Assembly (NCBI GenBank): GCA_020050175.1
Contig: JAGVKY010000026.1
Coordinates: forward strand, 1 to 8,676
Length of the DNA stretch: 8,676 bases
Direction: 5' to 3'
Source of the DNA: Parachlamydiales bacterium
GTDB taxonomy: Bacteria; Chlamydiota; Chlamydiia; Chlamydiales; JAJFMK01
Shown: positions 1 to 5,413 of the stretch, piece after piece
Layout of the letters: every line of letters starts with the position of its first letter
How positions within the stretch are numbered: the stretch's first letter is position 1
The notes under the pieces: generated by a model
The model's database searches: none
The model's input: the letters and a program-made list of their open reading frames with translations, nothing else
What the model was told of the DNA's origin: nothing
Position numbers and translations under genes: made by a program

Positions 1-127
1 CGAGCTCCTACCGGACAACTGGATCAAAGCTAGATCTCCTTAAAAGCCGCCTAACTCTACCTCTGGAAGTCAACCTGGGGCTAAACTGACGCTTACGTTC
101 AAGAGGAGGTCCAGAGCCTGTACCTGG
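1..127. other. Unassigned GC-richer stub at the window edge
   Basis: This stretch is visibly richer in G and C than the AT-rich gene that follows, so a composition boundary lies near position 127. No frame gives a convincing protein. The + frames are each broken by a stop within about 90 bases (TAG at 31-33, TAA at 41-43, TGA at 87-89). One minus frame is open from about 133 to a TAG at 8-10, giving about 41 Arg-rich residues without a good start. An AGGAGG lies at 104-109, too far from the ATG at 128 to serve it well. It may be the degraded 3' end of a gene lying to the left, possibly the toxin partner of the next gene, but the sequence does not show this. Confidence 0.3.
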
Positions 128-595
128 ATGGAATTATACATGAAAACAAAAGGAATACGAATTTTAGATAAAGAAAATAGAGTTGTTTCGGTAAAACTCC
201 CAGATATCCTTGAACAGATCGAAAATGGAAATCTGTTTAATTGGTCGATTTTATTTTTAAAAGCGAGTGGGCATCTTGGGGGAGGAAAATCAATAATTAT
301 ATTTCAAGAGCAAATTAATGATTCAGAAGCAGGTCTTTTTATAAAATGGGATGAACTTAATTCGTTTTCAAAAAAGTTTTTTGAAGTTGTAGATATAACA
401 ATTATTGGATGTAAAGATAAAAAGTTATTGCGTCGATATAAAGAAGATCGAGAAATGTATGAAAATTACGATATCGTTATCGAAATGATCGATACCAGTT
501 ATTGGGAAGTTTTTTCTAAAGATGTTGATTTGATCAACAGGCTGGCAAAAAAATTTAAACAAATTATTTTTTTAGAGCCGGATTTTGAAAGATAA
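128..595 (+). CDS. Orphan immunity-like protein (Rhs/polymorphic-toxin type)
   Basis: This encodes a soluble, acidic protein of 155 residues with no signal peptide or membrane segment. The pattern is familiar from small immunity proteins next to Rhs or contact-dependent toxins: an N-terminal stretch with NWSILFL (about 38-44), a Gly-rich HLGGGKS (49-55), then IIGCKDKKLLRRY, EMYENYDIVIEMIDTSYWEVFSKD and a charged tail. If correct, it would bind and neutralise a cognate toxin in the cytoplasm. That role is inferred from recalled similarity and from the toxin-like remnant immediately downstream (589-771). The gene is strongly AT-rich compared with the core genes, which suits horizontal transfer. 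An in-frame ATG at 140 (MKTKGIRIL) is an alternative start; neither start has a strong ribosome-binding site. No toxin gene is visible upstream, so it looks like an orphan. I am fairly sure it is a real gene and moderately sure of the role. Confidence 0.7.
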   Translation: MELYMKTKGIRILDKENRVVSVKLPDILEQIENGNLFNWSILFLKASGHLGGGKSIIIFQEQINDSEAGLFIKWDELNSFSKKFFEVVDITIIGCKDKKLLRRYKEDREMYENYDIVIEMIDTSYWEVFSKDVDLINRLAKKFKQIIFLEPDFER

Positions 596-771
596 ATAAT
601 CAGAATAACCCATTCAAATATTACTATCTGCGTGGTGAAAAATTACTGCGCTTTTTCATAGGAATCGGAGAAATCATAGCGAGAGGGACAATTTTAACTT
701 CAGGTTGTGCTCTTGAGGTTGCGATGTTTGGTGGTGACCCGGTAGCTTTTACAGGAAAGGAAATAATTTAG
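589..771 (+). pseudogene. Remnant of a polymorphic-toxin C-terminal region
   Basis: A frame open from 589 to a TAG at 769-771 reads as about 60 residues with no start codon at its head. It begins with NPFKYYY (from 607) and continues into a small-residue-rich hydrophobic stretch (FFIGIGEIIARGTILTSG) and then ALEVAMFGGDP. NPF/NPL-K-Y followed by a Gly/Ala/Ile-rich stretch is, from memory, what the linker between an Rhs core and its variable toxin domain looks like in several bacteria. The fragment lacks both the core and a toxin domain, so I read it as a decayed or displaced toxin cassette. Its stop overlaps the GTG start of the next gene by one base, as expected when a toxin is directly followed by its immunity gene. 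The homology is recalled and not tested. Confidence 0.45.
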
Positions 772-1342
772 TGAAAATAAAATGTATTTCAAACCTCTTT
801 TCTGATGTTGGACAACGTATTAAAAATGAATATTGCCCATCAACGAATAATATCGATTTGAAAATTGGTAAGGAGTATTTGGTCTATGCCGTTGAATTAT
901 TTTCAGATAGTATTTGTTTTTGCATATTTGATGAATATGGATCGTACTTTCCTGTTTGCCATTATTCTGCTTTCTTTGAAATAGTTGATGCGCACCTTTC
1001 CCGTTTTTGGGTTATTTCGCTTAAAGGCCACAATAATTTTTTTTAGGAATAGATGAGTGGGCAAAAAACGAAGATTTTTACGGAAAATTGGTCGATAGGT
1101 CTGTAGATGAAATTAAAATCTTCTCTCATTACGAGAAAAAGATGAATTTGGAATTCCCTGACAATACTATAACTTCCAGAGCAGAAATAGGGGATGCTAA
1201 CTGGTTAATTTGTCCAAATTGCATTGACGCTTGGGAGTGCTCTAACATTTTGGATGCAATGGTTGTTTGTCCTAAATGTAAGCTCATACATCATAATCCT
1301 TGTTATCGTCCAAATCGTGGTTTGATCGACGATACAGGATAA
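771..1342 (+). pseudogene. Frameshifted immunity-like gene with C-terminal CxxC pair
   Basis: Two adjacent frames form one broken gene. The first starts at GTG 771, touches the stop of the preceding remnant (TAGTG), and runs 91 codons to a TAG at 1044-1046. A -1 shift on the T8 run at 1037-1044 leads directly into the second frame (FLGIDEWAKNEDFYGKLVDR...), which ends at TAA 1340-1342. The joined product is about 190 residues. The first half (DLKIGKEYLVYAVELFSD, FDEYGSYFPV) resembles small immunity proteins of toxin cassettes. The second half ends with CPNC about 25 residues before CPKC, then LIHHNPCYRP, a likely zinc ribbon. Composition is AT-rich like the gene at 128-595. Either one T has been lost, making a pseudogene, or the slippery run restores the frame during expression. 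A TTG at 1088 could start the second half separately, but sense continuity across 1046-1088 argues against that. Confidence 0.6.
1037..1044 (+). other. T8 slippery run at the frameshift
   Basis: Eight T residues are phased as AAT TTT TTT T-AG in the upstream frame, giving the classic -1 slippery heptamer T TTT TTT, and the zero-frame stop TAG follows at once. A -1 slip, or one extra T, joins the two halves of the gene at 771-1342. I could not recognise a stimulatory stem-loop just downstream. Confidence 0.5.
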
Positions 1343-1546
1343 CCAGCGATTACCGCTGAGCATTTTTCCTGATAGACTTGAACCAAGTTACACAATTGAT
1401 AATTGTTTGAAACAAAAGTGGTTGAAGAAAAGCCCAAAGGTCTTAAATTGCAACAGGCTTGGGCAACGCTCAGGTATAAGACCAAAAATAATTTTGTTAG
1501 CCTGTATGGCTAAAAGAAAAATACCTTTCTTATTTACTAAATTCTG
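1343..1546 (+). other. Gene-free stretch with a degenerate open frame
   Basis: No convincing gene lies between the broken immunity-like gene and the hairpins at 1547. One + frame is open from 1326 to a TAA at 1569-1571 (about 81 codons). It has no start codon near its head; the first ATG is at about 1507. It contains patches that look like protein (PDRLEPSYTIDNC, GIRPKIILLACMAKRKIPF), so it may be a decayed gene end. A minus-strand frame over 1303-1485 is also open but is Cys- and Ser-rich without recognisable motifs. I do not call either as a gene. Confidence 0.25.
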
Positions 1547-1584
1547 GCAGCCTCTACAGGCTGCTATTTAATTTTTACCTTTTT
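1547..1584 (+). terminator. Probable intrinsic terminator of the + accessory segment
   Basis: A perfect 7-bp stem GCAGCCT-CTAC-AGGCTGC (1547-1564) is followed by a T-rich tail (1565-1584, with TTTTT at 1573-1577 and 1580-1584). The orientation would stop transcription leaving the immunity-like genes before it meets the convergent dnaQ operon, which ends at 1717. Confidence 0.5.
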
Positions 1585-1630
1585 CACAGGGCGCTGCCCT
1601 GTGCTTTTGCAGTGTAAGCCCTTCGGGCTT
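1585..1630. repeat. Two tandem tight GC-rich hairpins
   Basis: Two further perfect inverted repeats follow closely: CACAGGGC-GCT-GCCCTGTG (1585-1603, 8-bp stem, 3-base loop) and AAGCCC-TTC-GGGCTT (1616-1630, 6-bp stem, 3-base loop). Neither has a proper T tail on either strand, so they are not typical terminators. They may be part of a dispersed intergenic repeat or protect the 3' end of the dnaQ transcript. Whether they recur in the genome cannot be judged here. Confidence 0.5.
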
Positions 1631-1716
1631 CTCCATGGTTTATGTTGATGCGTATGGGAGATGTTTTAGCGTTACAAAACCTTGAACTGGATGAGTCCAA
1701 TGCCTTTTTACAACGA

Positions 1717-2463
1717 TTAAAGATCTTGGAAGGGGTTGCTGGATTGGTTGAAGGTTCCTTCTGACTTTCGCTTTTTGAGTTCGGTGCGGATGGAAAAAAG
1801 GAGGTCTTCGTCAAATTGTTGGTGGACGGCCCAGCGGAGAAAGCTGATAGGGAGTTCGGAGAAAGGGCGCCCCTTATGTTTTCCGAGAGGCATCGCTTTT
1901 AAAAGAATGGGCTTTGAAAGAGCTTGAAAAAGGTCTTTGAGATTTTTGAATTGCTTAGCGAGATACCAAAAAACTTGAACATTAACAATAACGTCCCCCA
2001 AAGCTCGGTGAGCTCCTTCGGCTGGAATGTTAAAGTGATGACGTAGTTGATCCAAGGAGTTGGTAGGCGATTCACCATAAAGACGGGCAAGGCGAAAGGT
2101 GTCAATTGTCTTTTTGCCAATCGGGAAAGGAATATGAGCTCGGTCGGCAGCTTTGCGGATGATGTCGAGGTCAAAGGAAATTCCATGGCCAATGACCGTA
2201 TAATCTCCCACCATGCTGACAATCTTAGGGATGATATCCTCAATTTTAGGCTTTCCTTTGACCATCAAATCGGTGATGTGATGGATCTTTGCCGATTCAT
2301 CGGGGATGGGCATGCCGGGGTCGATCAAGGTTTCAAAACTTTCGAGCACTTCATTCCCTTTAAAAAGGGCTACAGCGACTTCGATGATCCGGTCTTTCTC
2401 AATGTCAAGGCCGGTTAACTCACAATCAATACACGCAAAAATTTCTTTATCGACTGACTGCAC
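1717..2463 (-). CDS. dnaQ: DnaQ-family DEDDh 3'-5' exonuclease with DUF3820-like tail
   Basis: This is a 248-residue exonuclease of the DNA polymerase III epsilon type, acting on DNA ends in a metal-dependent reaction. Numbered from the chosen start, the DEDDh residues are D13 and E15 (IDCELTG), D98 (GHGISFD), and H152 with D157 (HRALGD). The C-terminal part (about 191-215, PLGKHKGRPFSELP...FLRWAV) matches the short DUF3820-type module often fused to such exonucleases. I prefer the GTG at 2463 because GGGGGAGG lies 7 bases upstream; the TTG at 2469 would sit almost on that site. The start overlaps the end of engB by 17 bp, so it is the last gene of the operon and probably translationally coupled. 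It is a stand-alone exonuclease; whether it proofreads for the replicative polymerase or acts in repair or RNA processing cannot be told. The name follows the chlamydial dnaQ_1 convention. Confidence 0.9.
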   Translation of the reverse strand: MQSVDKEIFACIDCELTGLDIEKDRIIEVAVALFKGNEVLESFETLIDPGMPIPDESAKIHHITDLMVKGKPKIEDIIPKIVSMVGDYTVIGHGISFDLDIIRKAADRAHIPFPIGKKTIDTFRLARLYGESPTNSLDQLRHHFNIPAEGAHRALGDVIVNVQVFWYLAKQFKNLKDLFQALSKPILLKAMPLGKHKGRPFSELPISFLRWAVHQQFDEDLLFSIRTELKKRKSEGTFNQSSNPFQDL

Positions 2464-3040
2464 TGTCAATCCTCCCCCAAAGTTCCTTTTTTCCTAAGCC
2501 TTCCAGCGAAGAACAAGGGAACACATCTTTTTCTGACACCCCAAAGGCTTGTCTAACTCTTTTAATTTCTTTAGCTCGGTGGGTGACACCGAACTTGTCT
2601 ACTTTCGTGAGAACTAGGGCTACAGGAATCTCTTTTTCCTTAAACCATTGCCACACTTGCAAATCTTCTTCGGTCGGATCTCTTCGGATATCAAAAAGAA
2701 AAAGAAGCAAAGCTAGATCTCGATTTGTTTCAAAATAGCCTTTAACCATCCCTAAGAACGAGTGTCTATCTTCTTTACCCACCTTGGCATATCCCCAACC
2801 AGGGAAGTCGACAAAAAAGAGCCTCTCATCGACCGAAAAAAAATTCAGAAGACGGGTCTTTCCTGGCTGAGATGAGGTTTTGCTCATGCCCTTGACCCCA
2901 AAAAGGGTATTGAGAAGAGTCGATTTTCCAACATTTGAACGCCCAACGACTGCCACCTCTCGTAAAGGGGCCCCTGTCAATGAGCAAAGAGTGGGGAAAT
3001 CTTTCGGCTCCTTAGCCGACTTAATAAATCTAACTGTCAT
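2447..3040 (-). CDS. engB: Ribosome-biogenesis GTP-binding protein EngB (YihA/YsxC)
   Basis: This 197-residue TRAFAC GTPase has the standard length of the EngB/YihA/YsxC family, which assists assembly of the large ribosomal subunit in the cytoplasm. The motifs are clear: G1 GRSNVGKST (33-41), the family-typical G2 region SSQPGKT (56-62), G3 DFPGWG (78-83), G4 TKVD (145-148) and a G5-like SSLEG (177-181). The FPGWGYA form of G3 is diagnostic for EngB. The ATG overlaps the tsaE stop as ATGA (4 bp), and the 3' end overlaps the dnaQ start by 17 bp, so it sits inside a tightly coupled operon. An A8 run on the + strand (2836-2843) lies within the gene without disturbing the frame. Confidence 0.95.
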   Translation of the reverse strand: MTVRFIKSAKEPKDFPTLCSLTGAPLREVAVVGRSNVGKSTLLNTLFGVKGMSKTSSQPGKTRLLNFFSVDERLFFVDFPGWGYAKVGKEDRHSFLGMVKGYFETNRDLALLLFLFDIRRDPTEEDLQVWQWFKEKEIPVALVLTKVDKFGVTHRAKEIKRVRQAFGVSEKDVFPCSSLEGLGKKELWGRIDSAVSR

Positions 3041-3462
3041 GGACGGACCTTTATTTCGACCGTACGCCCATGATCTTGGTGTTGAATATTAATTTCAAAA
3101 ATCCGCCCGTCTCGATCAGCTAAGGAGGGGACTTTTTCAGGCCATTCTACAAGAGAAATACCACCCGCGGATAGATAGGCGTCTAAATCGAGGTCAAAAA
3201 AAACCTTTTCTTCTTTCAACCGGTAAAGATCGAAGTGAAAAAGAGGGGGTTTTCCTTTGTAGGGATGAACGTAGGTAAAAGTGGGACTTTGCACATGTTT
3301 TGGGTCGGTTCCAATGAGAGCCTGAATGACACCCTTCACCAGGGTAGTCTTCCCGGCTCCTAATTGGCCTGATAATAGAACCAGATCGCCTTCTCTTAGC
3401 TCTTCAGCTAACTTTTTTCCGAAGGCTATCATCTCCTCCTCAGATAAAAAAATTTTACCCAA
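3037..3462 (-). CDS. tsaE: TsaE, ATPase for tRNA t6A37 synthesis
   Basis: TsaE (YjeE) is the small ATPase that works with TsaB and TsaD in the transfer of threonylcarbamoyl to A37 of ANN-decoding tRNAs. The 141 residues fit the family. Visible motifs are Walker A GQLGAGKTT (32-40), SPTFTYV (59-65), HFDLYRL (76-82) and VEWPEK (105-110). The start is a TTG at 3462, overlapping the stop of the upstream gene by 8 bp. An ATG ten codons in (MIAFGKK) has a GAGGAG just ahead, but starting there would remove the conserved SEEEMIAFGKKLA helix of the family, so I keep the TTG. The rare start and overlap suggest coupled, modest translation. The downstream engB overlaps by 4 bp. Confidence 0.95.
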   Translation of the reverse strand: MGKIFLSEEEMIAFGKKLAEELREGDLVLLSGQLGAGKTTLVKGVIQALIGTDPKHVQSPTFTYVHPYKGKPPLFHFDLYRLKEEKVFFDLDLDAYLSAGGISLVEWPEKVPSLADRDGRIFEINIQHQDHGRTVEIKVRP

Positions 3463-4177
3463 GCCAGTTCTCTATATAGGGAGCAAACTCGTCATGAGAA
3501 GCCAATGACTCGATAAAAGAGGTGATTTTGTCTTCGTGAAGATTTTCTTTCAAAAAGGCAAGGAAAGTGTCGTCAATCTTGAATCTGTTCTGATTTTGAA
3601 CCTCGTAAAGGCTCATCGGTTTAAAGTAATTCTTTTTAACTTCATCGATGACACCGTTTTTGCTCGCAAAAAGACGGCCGCTCAAAAGGGAAGAAAAGAC
3701 AGTTTTTGTGATCCCTTCTTTTGGTTTATCTTTGGGGATGTAGCTCTTAATCACCTCAGGGTCTTCAGACACATAGAATCTTTTAGCCTTTAAGCCGCCG
3801 ACTCTCTCGGTGTTTTCTTTGCACTTAGAGACCCAGTCATAGATCGCATCTTGAGGATTTGGATTGGTATTATCTCCAAAAACCTTCCCGGTAAAAGGGC
3901 AAATATAGACCCTTTTAGTTTCAGCATTGACATCGTCAGTGTTGAATTGGATCTTGATCTCGGCTTGGTGATAAAGCTGCCCTTCTTTTTCAAGGCGGGC
4001 AATCGCTTTTTCGGAACTCTCAAAAATAGTCTTGTCTCTAACAAAGAGAACAGGTTCCAAATGATGGCGAAGTTCGAGGTAGTGGAGGTAGGTATCGACA
4101 AGCTCTCTACCGGGTTGTTCGCCCAGGTATTTCAAAAGACGCTTGCGAAGATCTTCTGAGAGATTGGAATGAGCCAT
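3455..4177 (-). CDS. DUF2709-type conserved chlamydial protein (CT538-like)
   Basis: This encodes a 240-residue soluble protein of unknown function, without signal peptide or membrane span. I assign it to the chlamydial DUF2709 family (CT538 of C. trachomatis) from its length, overall character and place directly upstream of tsaE; the assignment is recalled and not searched. The N-terminal half is helical and charged (LRKRLLKYLGEQPGRELVD). The middle holds YICPFTGKVFGDNTNPNP (about 91-108), a Cys/Gly/Asn-rich loop that looks like the most constrained part. The C-terminal third is again helical. The ATG at 4177 has AGG 5 bases upstream and is preferred over the in-frame GTG at 4183. It is the first gene of the operon and overlaps tsaE by 8 bp, which hints at a link with tRNA modification or ribosome assembly, though the sequence itself shows no enzyme motif. 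Confidence 0.85.
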   Translation of the reverse strand: MAHSNLSEDLRKRLLKYLGEQPGRELVDTYLHYLELRHHLEPVLFVRDKTIFESSEKAIARLEKEGQLYHQAEIKIQFNTDDVNAETKRVYICPFTGKVFGDNTNPNPQDAIYDWVSKCKENTERVGGLKAKRFYVSEDPEVIKSYIPKDKPKEGITKTVFSSLLSGRLFASKNGVIDEVKKNYFKPMSLYEVQNQNRFKIDDTFLAFLKENLHEDKITSFIESLASHDEFAPYIENWLG

Positions 4178-4327
4178 GAACACCTAATGGTTATCAGTTT
4201 GGGGTGCGCACCATCCAGGAATTAGTAATTGAGCAGAAGGAAACGAAGCGGAGGGTGCCTTAAAAATATCCGTGAGAGGGAGGATACCCTTTCCTATTAA
4301 AAAGCATCAAGGTAAATTATTTGACCT
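4178..4327. promoter_or_regulatory. Divergent promoter region between DUF2709 and ldh operons
   Basis: This 150-bp gap separates two divergently transcribed operons and must hold both start regions. For the minus operon a candidate -35 TTGATG (4310-4305) and -10 TATCCT (4286-4281) are separated by 18 bases. No equally good + promoter is visible. A perfect 10-bp palindrome GGTGCGCACC lies at 4203-4212. Part of it (GCACCATCC, from 4208) can also pair, with one mismatch, with GGAGGGTGC near 4250, so a structured element or an operator is possible. Confidence 0.35.
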
Positions 4328-5413
4328 ATGACTGTGATTGAAGAAATCCATATCCCTGGTTTTGAAAAAGTAATTGAAGCAAAGAACCCTTCTTTAGGGC
4401 TTCACGCTTTCATCGCTCTTCACAATACAACGCTTGGACCTGCCCTTGGCGGGACAAGAATCTACTCTTACCCAACGAAAGAGGCCGCGTTAACTGACGT
4501 CCTTCGTCTCGCTCAAGGGATGACCTACAAATCGGCTCTCACCAAAGTGGGCTTTGGTGGAGGGAAAGCGGTGATCATTGGCGATCATAAAAAGATCAAA
4601 AGCCAAGAGTTTCTCTTTGCTTATGCTGATGTGATCAACTCCCTTGGTGGAAACTACATCACGGCAGAAGATATCGGCACCACAACCGACGACGTTGCCA
4701 TCATGCGCCAAAGGACCCCCTACGTGGTGGGGCTCCCTTTTGGGCAAGGATTAGGAAGCGGCGACCCCAGTCCCTTCACCGCATGGGGTGTTTATAGAGG
4801 CATTCAAGCTGTTGCCGCCTTTCTTTTTGGCTCCCCTTCTTTAGCAGGCAAAAAAATTGCCATCCAAGGGATAGGCAAAGTCGGCAAACCTTTAGCTGAG
4901 TTCCTATTTTGGAACGGAGCGAAGCTGGTTGTGGCTGATATGGATCCAGCGGCCTTGACACAAGTCAGCAAACTCTACGGCGCTGAGATTGTCCCTCCTT
5001 CAGAAATTCATAAAGTCCCATGCGATATTTTTGCCCCTTGCGCGATGGGAGGCATTTTAAACGATGTCACTATCCCTGAGATGCAATGTAAAGCTGTTGC
5101 TGGCTCTGCTAACAACCAACTTTTGAGCGAGCATCATGCTGATGTTATGAAGAAGCACGGGATTCTTTATGCCCCCGACTACGTGATCAACGCAGGCGGA
5201 CTGATCAATGTCTGTCACGAACTCCTTCCTGGGGGTTACGATGCGACCTCTTCCCGTATTTTGACGGATAAGATCGAAGATTCTCTTTTGAAGCTTTTCC
5301 AGAAAGCCGAGGAGGACAATTTAACTCCTTCTCAAGAAGCTATTAATCTAGCCCATCTTTACCTTGACCAAAAGATTGGAAAGAGAGAAATCCCCCTTCG
5401 CCTCGCGTTATGA
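4328..5413 (+). CDS. ldh: Leucine dehydrogenase (Glu/Leu/Phe/Val dehydrogenase family)
   Basis: This is a 361-residue NAD-dependent amino-acid dehydrogenase that would interconvert branched-chain amino acids and their 2-oxo acids with release or capture of ammonia. The N-terminal catalytic domain carries GPALGGTRI (37-45), K68 (MTYKSA) and the catalytic lysine K80 (GFGGGKAV); these match leucine dehydrogenase numbering and context. TAED (113-116) supplies the catalytic acid. The nucleotide domain has GIGKVG (182-187) and an acidic residue after the second strand (VVADMD, D205), as expected for NAD. Length fits leucine dehydrogenase and is much shorter than hexameric glutamate dehydrogenases. 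Substrate preference among Leu, Val and Phe cannot be settled by eye. The start at 4328 has no strong ribosome-binding site; AAGG near 4309 is distant. The stop overlaps argS by 4 bp (ATGA), so the two form an operon. Confidence 0.9.
   Translation: MTVIEEIHIPGFEKVIEAKNPSLGLHAFIALHNTTLGPALGGTRIYSYPTKEAALTDVLRLAQGMTYKSALTKVGFGGGKAVIIGDHKKIKSQEFLFAYADVINSLGGNYITAEDIGTTTDDVAIMRQRTPYVVGLPFGQGLGSGDPSPFTAWGVYRGIQAVAAFLFGSPSLAGKKIAIQGIGKVGKPLAEFLFWNGAKLVVADMDPAALTQVSKLYGAEIVPPSEIHKVPCDIFAPCAMGGILNDVTIPEMQCKAVAGSANNQLLSEHHADVMKKHGILYAPDYVINAGGLINVCHELLPGGYDATSSRILTDKIEDSLLKLFQKAEEDNLTPSQEAINLAHLYLDQKIGKREIPLRLAL

Noticed and set aside
1303..1485. Minus-strand open frame of 60 codons
   Set aside because: Cys/Ser-rich without motifs, antisense to a degenerate + frame, no ribosome-binding site and no terminator.
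1899..2243. Second minus-strand frame inside dnaQ (114 codons)
   Set aside because: It is a shadow of the well-supported exonuclease gene, which carries all DEDDh residues in the other frame.
3790..4159. Open frames of about 100 codons on both strands inside the DUF2709 gene
   Set aside because: Low-complexity translations without motifs; the 240-codon frame fits the operon overlaps and gene order.
4184..4327. T-box or arginine-responsive leader before ldh-argS
   Set aside because: No T-box sequence or recognisable specifier structure; T-boxes are mainly a Gram-positive feature and the hairpin seen is weak.
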